Notes: generated from the letters alone by a model not told the origin. DNA of 64,000 nt from Adiantum capillus-veneris (GCA_014529385.2 CM043958.1:90171025-90235024), one strand, 5' to 3'; numbered from the stretch's first letter, positions 1 through 10,474 are shown. Numbers and translations: made by a program.

Positions 1-59
1 GCTTAAAAGACCTCAGGGTTAGCTTCATTAAAGACCTCCAATGGTTAGTGTTAAAAGTC

Positions 60-363
60 CTTTGACCTTAGGCAAGAGCTTGAGGTGGAAACCTGACCTA
101 AGCTTGAGGTGCTTGTCGTGCTTGATGACTAGTGCTTGAGGTGCTTGTCATGCTTGATGACTAAGGTACTTGAGGTGCTTGTCATACTTAATGAGGAAGG
201 TGCTTGAGTCAAAAAGAGACCCTACAAACTCAATGAGGAAGATGCTTGAAAAGCTTCCCATGCATAGGAAGGGGGGGGGGGGGGGGGGTAAGGTGCCTGA
301 GTCAAAAAGAGACGCTACAAACTTATCAGAGGAAAGTGCTTGAGAAGCTTCTTATGCATGAAA
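60..363. repeat. Degenerate tandem repeats around GCTTGAGGTGCTTGTCATG
   Basis: The phrase GCTTGAGGTGCTTGTCATG, followed by CTTGATGACTA or variants, recurs three times between 75 and 190. A second unit of about 80 bases (roughly 183-262, starting GTGCTTGAGTCAAAAAGAGA and running to a CTTCCCATGCATAGG end) is repeated at about 291-360. The two are separated by a poly-G tract. No coding sense was found. It may be the upstream part of the LTR-like copy that follows. Confidence 0.6.
271..288 (+). repeat. Poly-G tract, 18 G
   Basis: Uninterrupted run of 18 G between the two copies of the 80-base repeat. One of four long G runs in the window. Confidence 0.9.
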
Positions 364-410
364 GTTCCAAAGTTATAGGAATCTTTGACTTAACCTTCCA
401 CTCACCTAAA

Positions 411-718
411 GGGAACCCCTTTTCTCAAAGGGCACATGGGACACATGTCAGACTCTCCCTATGCTTAACCACATGGTGTGCTTGAATGCTATTGGTTGGG
501 CTAAAGAGGGGTCCAATGAGCTTCTAGTTCCATCCAAAAAATATCTGGATATTTTCAAGCTCTCTCTCTTTAAGGGGTAAGGAGGACACTTGTCCAAAGA
601 CCACCCATGTACTTGAATGCATGCTGCATGTGATTGGCTAGGGAGGGAGAGGGGTCATGTGATCTTGAAACATGTGTAAAAACTACAACTCGCCCCAAGC
701 AAGCAAGGGGGTGCTGGG

Positions 719-815
<97 letters not shown>

Positions 816-1499
816 ATTTGGGGGATGCATTCTCACTTGGTGAAAGTTAAGGAACTCCGCCTCCTTCTCCAAGCTTGTGAGAGCCTACACCAATACTCTT
901 GGCTATGGAATGCAAATCCAACCAAGAGCCATGATTCAATGCTTAAGCTTGCCATCTTATCCATCTTCATTACTATGCTATTATGTGTGCTAGCAAAAAG
1001 AGTGATGATAAGTGAGGAACTGTTTCTTTCTCCTATGGAATGTTTCTTCTTCCTCTTTCCTACCCTCATTCCCTGCTAGCTCTCTCCACCTTCGAAGGTG
1101 TTTGAGGCCTTGGGATTGAGGCTTGGGATAGTTAATGCTTTCTACAAAGTTTATGTTATGCTTGTGATGCATGAAGATTTCCATCTTCATTGCATCACCA
1201 AGGTCACAAGGAAAACAAAGATTGTATTGTACCAAGTGTCTCTTGATGGGAGAAACTATAATACAAATGGCTATTGGAGGGGGGACCATCTCCGTATGAA
1301 TCCGGTCCTCAATTTTTGTCATGTTCTCTAAACTCTCTCTTGCAAAAGTATTGTTCATGCCAAGTTAACTAAGTACCATGTTTATGTTGCTACCATCAAT
1401 TAAGTTCACCCGCTATGCTCACAAAGTAATCTCACAAAAGTGCTTCACCTAATTTCCTAATTTCGCTACTCCTAAAGTTCATAGGCCATTTCCATTACA
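411..1499 (+). mobile_element. Diverged LTR of the gypsy A family (copy L0)
   Basis: Blocks match the LTRs at 3308, 31780 and 37605 in the same order. These are the GGGACACATGTCAG block near 430, the TCTCCAAGCTTGTGAGA block near 868, the ATGCAAATCCAACCAAGAGC block near 910, the CTAGCTCTC..CCTTCGAAGGTGT block near 1075, the TCTTGATGGGAGAAAC block near 1242 and the AATCCGGTCCTCAA block near 1300. It ends with ..CCATTACA at 1499, like the 3' ends of the other copies. It carries a long internal (CA)n run. The left boundary is unclear and may lie before the window. No primer-binding site follows it. Confidence 0.65.
722..813 (+). repeat. (CA)n microsatellite, about 46 units
   Basis: Perfect dinucleotide run inside the LTR-like copy L0. 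Sister LTRs have only short CA-rich patches at the equivalent place. The His-Thr open frames it creates are artefacts. Confidence 0.95.
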
Positions 1500-1970
1500 C
1501 TTATCCTCTTTGTGTGGGTAGGGAGATGATTGTGAGTCCCTCAACCTACTTTTGTTAAAGGGGACGTTTGTGTTTTGCGTGCCCCACCCTAGTGTGTTTG
1601 CAGGAGACGATTGTGTGAGTGATATGCAAAAAACCCCACATATGGGAGGGTTGTTGGGATGCAGCATTAGGTTGCACCTCTTGTGAGAACAATGTCTCCA
1701 ATTAGGATTATGATGTGTGAACGAGTAGTGTGGTAAACCATTTGAAGTCTATGTGTGTCACCAATGTGGAAAGCACTCCTAGTTGGCTTACATGTGATGT
1801 CACCCAATGTGTGTGCAAAGATTCTTAGCTTAAGGTTGTAAATTAAGCTTGTCTATACACTCAATAACAATCTAATGATCAAGTGTGTTTGTGTCAAATT
1901 TATACTTTCATTTCATTGAGTAATTAGTTTGTATTTAGCTTCTGCAATTACTTTAATAATGTCTCTATCA
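1500..1970. other. Unassigned intergenic DNA
   Basis: No open frame with family resemblance and no clear repeat structure. It separates the LTR-like copy from a gag-like scrap. Confidence 0.5.
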
Positions 1971-2050
1971 TGAATAGTACAATGGCTTATCCACCATAGG
2001 CATTTCGTACCAACAAATTTGAGGGCAAGAAGAATGATTGGTAAAGGAAT
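1971..2050 (+). pseudogene. Possible start of a Copia-type gag, broken
   Basis: An ATG at 1971 opens a short frame reading as Met-Asn-Ser-Thr-Met-Ala-Tyr and later AFRTNKFEGKKNDW, the kind of N-terminal 'Lys-Phe-Glu-Gly ... Trp' phrase seen at the start of Copia gag proteins. It has an in-frame stop and is cut off by a (TC)n run. The identification is tentative. Confidence 0.3.
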
Positions 2051-2142
2051 GAATCTAATCTTCTAAGGGAGTCTAATCTTCTCTCTCTATCTTCTCTTAT
2101 TGCTCCACTGTGTGTGTCCTCGAGGCCTTCAATGTTGAAGCT

Positions 2143-2147
<5 letters not shown>

Positions 2148-2220
<73 letters not shown>
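2148..2220 (+). repeat. (TC)n microsatellite
   Basis: About 36 perfect TC units. Arg-Glu and Ser-Leu open frames across it are artefacts. Confidence 0.95.
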
Positions 2221-2223
<3 letters not shown>

Positions 2224-2830
2224 TCGAATACACAATCTTTCCTAAGAAAATAGCCTTTGTCTTTTTTATTTTAGGCACACTTAAGCTCCCAATTGGCTGA
2301 CAAGCTCTTCTACAAAGTCATAGAGCTTCATTTTGATAAATAATGTTTTTGAATACAAGTCATTTTTATCTCAAGTGATGAGCAAAACAATGACCTTTCC
2401 ATCAATCTACCTTAAACTGAGCGACCCATTTCTCTATCTTTGAGCTCACAAAAAGCTTAATCTCTCTCCCCTTGTGGATTGTGGAGTTCAACCCCTTACC
2501 ACCTTGATATGTGAGCTCACAGTGCCGAGCTCACAGTGCCTCCATATCCATGGAAGCTTCGAGCTTCAACCCATTGTCGATATGAAGCTTGCCACGAAGA
2601 GGGAAATGCCAAGACAAGAGTAGCACCACAACCTTCAACTTTGATACCGCTTATCGAGTGCGTGTGTATGGATGTGTGAGTGTAGTGCTATGTGAGGATG
2701 GAGAGCACAGAGTGGGTGAAGCATAGAGTGTGAGTTATCGTCTCTTTCTCCCTATTCTATATTCAAGTAAAAAATAAGTGGGTTAGTAGTAACAGGCGCC
2801 CAACTAGTTGGCTCGAATCCCAACGGATGC
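2221..2830. other. Unassigned DNA between Copia scraps
   Basis: Contains a local duplication of GAGCTCACAGTGCC (near 2511 and 2527). Near 2807 it has a tRNA-B-box-like string, GGCTCGAATCCC, without a convincing A box. No gene recognised. Confidence 0.4.
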
Positions 2831-2836
2831 ATACAT

Positions 2837-3045
2837 TTGGGCAAGGACTTTGCTTGTGGTATTGTTGATGCCAGTGACATGCATTTGAAGCTTGCTAATG
2901 GTCTTAAATTTGAGCTCAAGAATGTGAGACACATACCTACTTTCACTATGAGTCTGCTTTTTGCTGGGCAACCAAATGGTTGTGGCTATTGTACATGCTT
3001 TGGCATTAGAAGTTGGAGGATTTAAAAAGGATGTTGGTACTCTTT
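2837..3045 (+). pseudogene. Copia-type pol fragment downstream of protease
   Basis: The frame reads DMHLKLANGLKFELKNVRHI, then LLFAGQ and GYCTCFGIRSWRI. This is the conserved 'x-Leu-x-Asn-Val-Arg-His-Ile-Pro' block between the aspartic protease and the GAG-pre-integrase domain of Ty1/Copia polyproteins; compare the same block at 8303-8440 in Copia 1 and 53200-53350 in Copia 3. The active-site Asp lies outside the fragment and no LTR can be paired with it. A stop follows the Trp-Arg-Ile end. Confidence 0.7.
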
Positions 3046-3190
3046 ACCCTTATGTATCTAACTTATGCCTAAATTGTACAAAAATGATTCAAATATTGAA
3101 AAGATTTTGTGCATATACTTCCTAGAGCTGGATGTCTTTTGAACTTGGTGTTGTGGTATGTTTATGTACTATATTTTATACAACAACAAA

Positions 3191-3306
<116 letters not shown>

Positions 3307-3307
3307 T

Positions 3308-4340
3308 TGTCGTAATAGCTAATATCTAATTCTCCTAAATGATTTTCTCATGTTAAACTGATCATTTAATATGGGGAAGTGCGAGAAAAAGCTAGAATAT
3401 TGGTTAAGCTGGCATACAGGCCATAGTAGGGATCCAAACGAGGGAAAATAACGATCCAAAGGGGGGGCCATCTTCAAAAGAGCAAGGTGCAAAAATGGGC
3501 TTTAAAGACCCTAAGGTTCAGCCCATTAAGACTTCCAAAATGCTAACGTTCCAAAATGCTAAGAATTAAGCTCTTTAGAAGACTATTGGACAATCTCCTA
3601 AGGGGTCCAATGAGCATTCAACAGCCCAATGGCTTGCCTGATTCTTATTGGCCAGAAGACAAAGGGGTCCAATGAGAGTTTAGTTGCATTAATTAATTAC
3701 CTAAAGCTCTCACAAAAGAGGAAAGGGGGACACATGTCAGAAGGCTATCACTTATGCTGATTAAAATTCATTGGCTAAGCCTAGCATGGGCCAATGGGGT
3801 GCCTGCATGAGTGAATGGAAGAGAGAGGGGGCTGAATTTTCAAAGGCATTATCTCACACACTTACACACAAGCTCATGTGCAACAAGAACACTCTCTCTC
3901 TCCTTCTCAAGCTTTAATGGAAAGCTCATTACCTACTCCAAGCTTGTGAGAAGGGAGGCCTACACCAACAACTCTTGGCTTTGTGATGCAAATCCAACCA
4001 AGAGCACAGCTTCAATGCATGCACATCTCCTCTACCATGCTAATTACTAAGCTGTGCTATGCTAATATGAGTGATTATGTGAGGAGATGTACATCTTTCT
4101 TGTAAGACTACTACTTCTTCCTCTCAATCTACTCTCATACCCCGCTAGCTCTCACCATCTTCGAAGGTGTGTGAGGTCTTGGGTCTGAGACCGTGAGGGA
4201 ATTGATGTTGTGTTTTATAAGTGTTTTGCTTAGTGCTTGAATTTTCCATCTTCATTGCACTAGCTAGTATTGAAGGAAACAAAAGAATTGTATTGTAAAA
4301 CGTCTCTCTTCATGGGAGAAACCTATAATACAAAGCCATT
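3308..4340 (+). mobile_element. Gypsy A LTR (copy L1), 3' end missing
   Basis: Begins TGTCGTAATAGCTAATATC, as does the copy at 31780. It can be followed block by block along that copy to TATAATACAAAGCC at 4339. There the sequence jumps into gag, so the last 235 or so bases of the LTR, the primer site and the start of gag are missing. It lacks the extra 300 bases found at 32035-32340 in the solo LTR. It holds the family's pyrimidine run and CA-rich patch (3850-3905). Confidence 0.8.
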
Positions 4341-4352
4341 GTCTTCAAAAAG

Positions 4353-4979
4353 ATGGATTCTGGAGAGCAAAAACAACAAGTTTGTGCGGGCTTAACTAAA
4401 GAAATGGCGGAGTATGTCAACTCCCAAAGGCCACACACCATTTCGGCGGTTATACACCATACTATGGTGGCTTCTCAAATCATTTTCCAAACAGGGGCTA
4501 AGAGAAATTCTAAGCCCACGGAAAACAAGGGTTCCAATGAGCCTAAGGGGAAGGACAATGTCCAAAAGTCTCCTAAGGGCAATTTCAACAAAGCTAAGGA
4601 GAAGGGAGTTTACAAAGGCAAAAACAAAATCTCTCCTCAAGAGCTTGAGCGTTATCGCAAGGATAACCGTTGTTTCAAGTGCGGTGAGCAAGGGCATGCG
4701 TACCGCGCTTGTCCCCAAAAGAACACCCTCCATGAGCCTCCTAGATCTACCTTGGTCAAAATCCAAGAGGAGGAAAATCACCACAAAGGATCTCCTCTAT
4801 GCCATGCTTGGGGAAAGGTAAGAGAACATGATGCTTTTATTCTCTTTGACCCTGGTTCTACTCACAATTTCATATCCACAGAGTTGGCCACCAAGCTAGG
4901 CATACAAGCCTATGAGATGGGTGTCCTACTCGAGCAGATGGTGCTTTCAAGGGGCAAGAAGCTTCAGCCACTCCCTTAA
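4353..4979 (+). pseudogene. Gypsy A gag C-terminus with zinc knuckle and protease start
   Basis: Open frame of 208 residues from the gag-pol of a Ty3/gypsy retrotransposon. A Lys-rich region is followed by a CCHC zinc knuckle, CFKCGEQGHAYRAC (residues about 107-120), which in this family binds the element's RNA. A retropepsin active-site region follows near residue 165, read as LFDPGSTHNFIS. The usual Asp-Ser/Thr-Gly is Asp-Pro-Gly here, so the protease is probably dead. The N-terminal capsid part is absent because of the deletion joining the LTR to gag. The Met at 4353 is simply the first in frame, not the native start. The frame ends early and protease continues in another frame. Confidence 0.8.
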
Positions 4980-5310
4980 TTGAGAAATTGAGGATCCATG
5001 TCCAAAGCTATGTGGACAAAAAGGACTTCTTTATCTCTCCTCTCAAGCACGAGGATGTAATCCTAGGGGAACCATGGTTTGATCACATGGATGTCAATGT
5101 TAAATTCCATGAAAGAAGAATCTACTTTAGGTTCAGGGAAAAATATATGTACATAGATGCTAAGGAAATGGGTAACACCATACCCATTGTACATACGAAA
5201 GCTTTTAATAAGTCAATAAAGAGCTTTATTTCCGTGTACATGATTTTTCCGTGTACATGGTTTTTGTTAAAGATTCTCAAAATGAACCTAATGCTTTAGC
5301 AAAAGAAAAT
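4980..5310 (+). pseudogene. Gypsy A protease C-terminal part, frameshifted
   Basis: Continues the retropepsin-like domain in a new frame. The string DVILGEPWFDHMDVNVKF matches the 'Leu-Gly-x-x-Trp-Phe' C-terminal protease block of gypsy elements. It is followed by a low-similarity linker to RT. Native translation would need the frame of the preceding fragment. Confidence 0.65.
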
Positions 5311-5329
5311 ATAAACAATCACAAGGAAT

Positions 5330-5946
5330 AAGAGTTGTCAAATTTTCTCAAGGGGTTTCAAGATGTCTTTATTGACGACATCCCTTGTGAACTACCTCCT
5401 AAATGAGGCAATCATGACCATGCAATTAAACTTCTTCCAGGAAGTTCACCGCCTAATAAACCTCCTTATAGAGTTTCTCAAGCTCAACAAGAGGAGATTA
5501 TGCGGCAAGTGCATGAGTTAGTTGAGAAGGGCATGGTTAGGCTTAACTCATCTCCATTTTGCTCACTTGTGTTACTAGAGCAAAAGAAAGACGGCACATA
5601 TCGTATATTTGTTGATTATAGAGCACTAAATAGGATCACTATCAAAAATAGGTTTCCCGTTCCACAGATAGAAGACGTATTTGATAAGCTACAAGGGTCC
5701 ACCTACTTCAGTAGGTGGACACTATCAAAAATAGGTTTCCCGTTCCACGGATAGAAGATGTATTTGATAAGCTACAAGGGTCCACCTACTTCAGTAGCTA
5801 CAAGGGTCAATCCTACTTCAGTAGGATTGACCTAAAAAGTTGCTACCATCAAATAAGGATAGTTGATCAAGACATTGTAAAGACCGCATTTCCGACTACG
5901 TTTGGTCTTTACAAATACATTGTCATGGCTTTTGGCTTGACCAATG
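5330..5946 (+). pseudogene. Gypsy A reverse transcriptase, N-terminal half
   Basis: The linker FIDDIPCELPPK precedes the RT fingers: 'Pro-Tyr-Arg-Val-Ser', RQVHELVEKGMVRLNSSPF, then KDGTYRIFVDYRALNRITIK and [15 protein letters not shown]. It ends at VMAFGLTN at the Copia 1 insertion point. A stop lies near 5404. An 83-base tandem duplication at 5638-5796 shifts the frame. RT resumes at 13890, after the inserted Copia, with NAPATFNRLMEKLF, so the two parts were once contiguous. Confidence 0.85.
5638..5831 (+). repeat. 83-base tandem duplication with two perfect hairpins in RT
   Basis: The segment starting ACTATCAAAAATAGG at 5638 is repeated from 5721, period 83. A third partial copy starts near 5797. 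Two hairpins share the loop TTCA: arms GTCCACCTAC/GTAGGTGGAC (5697-5720) and arms GTCAATCCTAC/GTAGGATTGAC (5806-5831). The undamaged gene would read a left arm of the first type and a right arm of the second. Confidence 0.9.
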
Positions 5947-6166
5947 TGTTGGAATTAAAGCCCAAGTGGCCTCTTATACGGATATGGCCGGCTGCTCGCC
6001 TAGCTCGCTTATCACTAACTCTTTGTATATACTCACTTATACTTTTGTGAATAATAAGATTTGGGAGATAACCCTTCAACGGATTCTCTGTGTACTGTGT
6101 AAGCTCTCTGTCTGTGTATCTCTGTGTGTGTGTGTGAGCCGATCTAAGCTCCGCTCTGCGACTTCA
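5947..6166 (+). repeat. Copia 1 5' LTR
   Basis: Starts TGTTGGAATTAAAG and ends CTGCGACTTCA. It pairs with the LTR at 13670-13889. Confidence 0.95.
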
Positions 6167-6168
6167 AT

Positions 6169-6180
6169 TGGTATCAGAGC
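6169..6180 (+). promoter_or_regulatory. Copia 1 primer-binding site (initiator tRNA-Met)
   Basis: TGGTATCAGAGC two bases after the 5' LTR, complementary to the 3' end of plant initiator tRNA-Met, the usual primer for minus-strand synthesis in Copia elements. Confidence 0.95.
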
Positions 6181-7226
6181 AAGGTTCAGTGCGTGTTTGC
6201 GTAATCGCGTGCGCGCACTTTTCAGGAAGATCTTGGATCCGGAGCTTGTAAATTCACACTTGGCGTTCCGTAAGTATTTCCCGCAGGTGACCTGCGATTT
6301 TACCCCCCTTTCAAAGCTGTTTGTGCCCTCAGAATTGCCTTCTGAGCACTACATCAAACGATAGGTTTCAGCCGCAAAGAAACCCGTCTTGTGTAGATTG
6401 GCAAGCAGGAGGTGGTCGGCATCAATATCGGCATCGACATACATCACTCATTAGTCTTCAAAGCATCATCTATAGAGTAGGTACACATATATATCATCAG
6501 ATATATATATTGTAGTTTGCATTGCTACTTCTTGTGCTTGCTAGGTTCCAGGGGAGGTGTGGCCATATGACGGCTTGACAACACTGGCATGTATTGCAGA
6601 TTGATGTACTGTGATTGTGGGTGTGCTAGTTGTGAGTCACGCTAGCAGACAGACTGCCGCAGCGGTCATAGGACAATGATTGGTCTATTGTAGGATGTAT
6701 GCTAGTTCTGGGCAGTTTGCTGAGCCATCTGAAAGGGTCGTGTGTGAGGTTTTTTGAAGCCAAGCACTGGGGACTGGGTTACCCAGTGTGAGGTGGATTA
6801 GGTTGCTGGAGTTCCCCTCTACACGCATCCTCTTCGGCGACTTTTATCCCATAGGATGTATGACTTTGTGTAGACACTGGATTGCATTTTATGCGTCAGG
6901 CCATTGAGGCATTGTTCAGGGTTCAGTCTTGAGATGGATACAGGTTCTGACATCGCCCAAACAGGAGACAATGTATGCTAACAGGATAGCATATTACAAA
7001 GATTTTTAGATTTGTCACTGATCAGCTATTTATGGTTGTTTTTGAGCTATCTTTTGGTTTCCAGAGCTCAGTTTACAGGGGAGACTCTGTCAAAATTTTT
7101 CAAAATACTGACAGTTCTTGAGGAGAGGTGTTCAGCTTGTTGTTTACGCTTGTTTATTGTGTACAGAGGCCAGTTTACAGGGGAAACTCTGCCGGATTTT
7201 TCCCAGGAGTAAACAGTTTGGCAGAC
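6181..7226 (+). other. Copia 1 untranslated leader
   Basis: About 1 kb between primer site and gag with no long open frame. Near the end a motif with core TTTACAGGGGA.ACTCTG occurs twice (about 7073 and 7170). The same doubled motif is present in the leaders of Copia 2 (minus strand, 10540-10560) and Copia 3 (about 51967 and 52065). It may hold RNA packaging or dimerisation signals; that is inference. Confidence 0.7.
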
Positions 7227-7891
7227 ATGGCATCTTCTCAAAGCGAGACTCTTTACAACATAAAGAAGCTGGATGACACAACTTTCCATTCTGGAAGAAG
7301 TAGATTTGGCAGGTTTTGGTGCAGAAAAAACAAGTGAAGCCACTGAAGCTCAAAGGGGAGAGACCAGAAGGTATAAATGAAGATGAGTGGGAAGAGCTTG
7401 ACGAGTTAGCTTGTTCCACAATCATGCTGACACTGGCAAAAAATGTTTACTTCAACGTAGCAGAAGAGACTACAGCGTATGGCGTATGGAAAAAGCTATG
7501 TGGTATGTACGAGAAACAAAGTGCTGCTTCTCAGATTTACTGGCTGAAGAAATTGGTGGATTTGAAGATGAAGGAAGGGACAGCCATGTCAAATCATCTG
7601 AATGAATTTCACACAATTTTCAGCCAGTTAACAGCACAGGAGATAGTCTTTCCAGATTCAGTGAAGGCTATGTTTCTCTTAATCACTTTGCCAGACAGTT
7701 GGGATACTTTTTGCACGGCATTAAGTAACTCTGTCGTGCCAGAAGGTCTTACAAGTGCCAATGTAGAAGGCAGCTTGCTTACAAAGGACGTGAACATGAA
7801 GAACATTGACAAAGGCAAAGGCAATAGTGCTTTGCATGTTCGAGGGAGACAACAGTCTAAAGAGAAGAAGGGTAAGAAGGCACAAAACTGA
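7227..7891 (+). pseudogene. Copia 1 gag, frameshifted
   Basis: The ATG at 7227 opens MASSQSETLYNIKKLDDTTF, matching the gag start of Copia 3 at 52122. A frameshift before 7316 moves the rest into the frame of 7316-7891, which carries the UBN2/gag region (DEWEELDELACSTIMLTLAK..., YWLKKLVDLKMKEGTAMSNH). It ends in an in-frame TGA (7889-7891), beyond which the zinc knuckle continues in the same frame. Gag would form the virus-like particle. The original protein was one polyprotein with pol. Confidence 0.85.
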
Positions 7892-9255
7892 AGTAAGTCT
7901 CGTGACTCGAAGTCAAAGGATGACATAGAATGCTACCATTGTGGCAAGAAGGGTCACATGAAGAGAGACTGTACAAAGTGGAAACAAGCAAAAGGCAAAA
8001 CAAAGAGTTCTGAGCAAGATGAAAAGAAGAGTTCAGTGAAGATTGAAGAGGTGAATGTCACAGGATCAGGTTCAGACAATGATTCTGGTATAGCAGCTGG
8101 TGACATCTTCCTCACAAGCGATCTTGATTCTGTTTTCTTATCTGCAGAGGATGGACATGCTATGAGTGATTGGATTATTGACTCAGGGGCATCTTTACAT
8201 GTTTCTCCGCACAAAGAGTGGTTTACATCATATGTTGCTACTAAAGATTATGGCAGACTTGGCAATGAGGTTTGTGACATACTTGGAGTGGGAGATGTGT
8301 AGTTGAAGTTTCAGAATGGCTCTTCTTTATGGCTCAAGAATGTCAGACATGTTCTAGCAATCCGAAAGAGCTTGATCGGTACAGGGAAGCTGGATGATGC
8401 GGGTTATGTGACAGTTTTTGGGAACAACGCTTGGAAGATCTCCAAAGGTTCAATGACTGTAGCACATGGCAGCAAGTCAGGAACTCTGTACACTTTACAT
8501 GTTTCAGAGGTTAAAAACCATGTAATTAATGTGATTGAGCAGCCAAGTGTGTCATTGTGGCATCGTAGGCTGGGACATATGTCAAAAAGAGGAATGGAAA
8601 TACTTTCTCGTTATGGTTATTTGCCTGGATTTTCATTTCAAGATTTTGAGTTTTGTGATTATTGTGTTTATGGTAAGCAAACACAGGAACCGCACAGATA
8701 AAAAAGGAATCGTAGGGACGAACAATTAGCTGTTGTGCACAGTGATCTATGCGGACCAATGCCTAGTTTGTCACTAGGGGGAGCAGCGTACTTTTGTACA
8801 TTCTTAGATGACTATTCTCGCAAAGTATGGGTTTACTTCTTGAAGCACAAGGATGAGGTGCTCAAGGTCTTTAAGACATTCTTGCAGCTTGTGGAGATTC
8901 AGAGTGGTCAGAAGCTGAAGTGCTTGAGAACTGACAATGGTGGAGAGTACGTTTCCAAAGCTTTTCAAGACTTTTGTGAAGCAAAAGGGATAAAGCGGGA
9001 ACTTACTGCACCATACAATCCTTCACAAAATGGAGTTGCAGAACGTATGAATAGAACCATACAAGAGAAGGTCAGAAGCATGTTGTCAAATGCTGAGTTG
9101 CCTGATGGATTTGGGGCGGAAGCAGTGGCTACAGCAGTCCATTTGATCAACATATCTCCTAGTAGGGTTCTGGATAAGAGTGAATTGGCCGAGATGCTAT
9201 GGACATGCAAGGCACCTTCGTATAAGCATCTTATAGTCTTTGGTTGTGAAGCTTA
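7892..9255 (+). pseudogene. Copia 1 protease and integrase, with in-frame stops
   Basis: Same frame as gag. The zinc knuckle CYHCGKKGHMKRDC is near 7931. The retropepsin site is WIIDSGASLHVS near 8175. A TAG stop follows at 8300. Next come the GAG-pre-integrase block SLWHRRLGHMSKRG (8555), a TAA stop at 8699, and the integrase core. The DDE residues are in HSDLCGPM (8742), RTDNGGEYVS (8930) and NGVAERMNRT (9030). Protein excision from cDNA and integration would be its tasks. It is cut at Glu-Ala-Tyr by Copia 2 and resumes after 11685 with SHIPKEFKNKLEPKS. Confidence 0.9.
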
Positions 9256-9472
9256 TGAAGTCGCGGAGCGGAGCGTGGGTCGACTCTCTCTCACACACAC
9301 ACACAGTGAGCTTACACAGTACAGTACGCAGAGAACTGTTAGAAGGGTTATCTCTCAATACCTTAGTATTCACAAAGAATAAGTTAGTATATACAAAGAG
9401 TTAGAGGTTAGTGAGTTAGGCGGGCGGCCGGCCATATCCGCATAAGAGGCCACTTGGGCTTTAATCCCAACA
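9256..9472 (-). repeat. Copia 2 3' LTR
   Basis: Plus strand reads TGAAGTCGCGGAGCGG..TTTAATCCCAACA. A purine-rich tract on the minus strand (complement of ACCTCCCACTT, from 9475) adjoins it. Confidence 0.93.
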
Positions 9473-9556
9473 ACCTCCCACTTAAAGTCCAATGTGGCAC
9501 TTTAAGTAACTGTAAATCTATGAACATAAATGTACAAAGATTTACATGGCTGCCAT

Positions 9557-10474
9557 CTATCGAATGCCCAATAACTCACGACAATGCACAAAGCCCTCTC
9601 CTGGAAGTCCCTTTGTGAGTAGATCAGCAGGATTGTCCTTGGTGTGGATCTTCATCAGTTGTATCTGCTTGTCTTCAAGTACTTCCCTAATGAAGTGATA
9701 TTTGACATCAATATGCTTAGTCTTCGAATGGAACACTGGATTCTTTGCCAATTGTATAGCACTTTGACTATCACAATATAACTCTGGCATATCTACTTTG
9801 ATTCCCAAGTCTGCAACCAATCTACCAAGCCAAATAGCTTCTTTGCATGCCTCATTTGCTGCAACATACTCAGCTTCTGTAGTAGACTGCGTAACACAAT
9901 CTTGTAATCGAGATCGCCATGATATGGCACCTCCAGCCAATGTAAAGACATAGCCTGATGTAGATCTCCTCTTATCCAAGTCTCCTACATAATCTGAGTC
10001 AGTGTATCCTCTGACACTCAAATCCTGACTACCATAGGATATGCGCATACTCTTTGTATGTTTTAAGTATCTCATGATACCTTTCACTGCCTCCCAATGT
10101 TTCTTGCCGGGATTTGACATATATCTGCTAACCACTCCCACTGCAAATGCAATATCCGGACGTGTAGCAATCATTGCATACATCAAACTACCCACTGCAG
10201 ACGCATATGGAATCTTATCCATTTCAGCCTTTTCTTCCTCAGACACAAGACAATCTTGTTTGCTAAGTTTCACATATGGTGGCAATGGAACACTCAATGC
10301 CTTTCCCTTCTCCATATTGAAACGTTGCAAAACCTTGTCAATATACTCTGTTTGAGATAACCAAATCAACTTGTTTGATCTGTCTCTCTCAATGCGCATA
10401 CCAAGTATATGACTTGCCTCACCCATGTCTTTCATGTCAAACGATTTTGCCAGGCCTCTGTACACAGTAAACAA
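9557..10474 (-). CDS. Copia 2 chimeric RT C-terminus plus RNase H, intact 305-codon frame
   Basis: Open frame without stops. It starts with MFTVYRGLAKSFDMK, where the first eight or so codons come from what is leader sequence in Copia 1 (TTGTGTACAGAGGCC). The rest is the end of RT (DMGEASHILGMRIERDRS...) followed by RNase H. RNase H landmarks are GYTDSDYVGDLDKRRSTSGY, QSTTEAEYVAANEACKEAIW, ELYCDSQSAIQLAKNP, then DVKYHFIREVLEDKQ and DNPADLLTKGLPG. The RT catalytic YVDD block is missing, so no polymerase activity is expected. RNase H could still fold. The frame was made by the internal deletion that fused leader to pol. Confidence 0.85.
   Translation of the reverse strand: MFTVYRGLAKSFDMKDMGEASHILGMRIERDRSNKLIWLSQTEYIDKVLQRFNMEKGKALSVPLPPYVKLSKQDCLVSEEEKAEMDKIPYASAVGSLMYAMIATRPDIAFAVGVVSRYMSNPGKKHWEAVKGIMRYLKHTKSMRISYGSQDLSVRGYTDSDYVGDLDKRRSTSGYVFTLAGGAISWRSRLQDCVTQSTTEAEYVAANEACKEAIWLGRLVADLGIKVDMPELYCDSQSAIQLAKNPVFHSKTKHIDVKYHFIREVLEDKQIQLMKIHTKDNPADLLTKGLPGEGFVHCRELLGIR

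Noticed and set aside
634-1079. Open frames of His-Thr and Val-Cys repeats across (CA)n tracts, also at 3109-3329, 37770-37958, 47506-47694, 47893-48139 and 58909-59142
   Set aside because: Artefacts of dinucleotide repeats; no flanking coding similarity.
1987-2235. Arg-Glu repeat frame over the (TC)n tract, and similar Ser-Leu frames near 47150
   Set aside because: Same artefact from (TC)n/(GA)n.
2797-2826. B-box-like GGCTCGAATCCC as a SINE
   Set aside because: No A box or second copy found.
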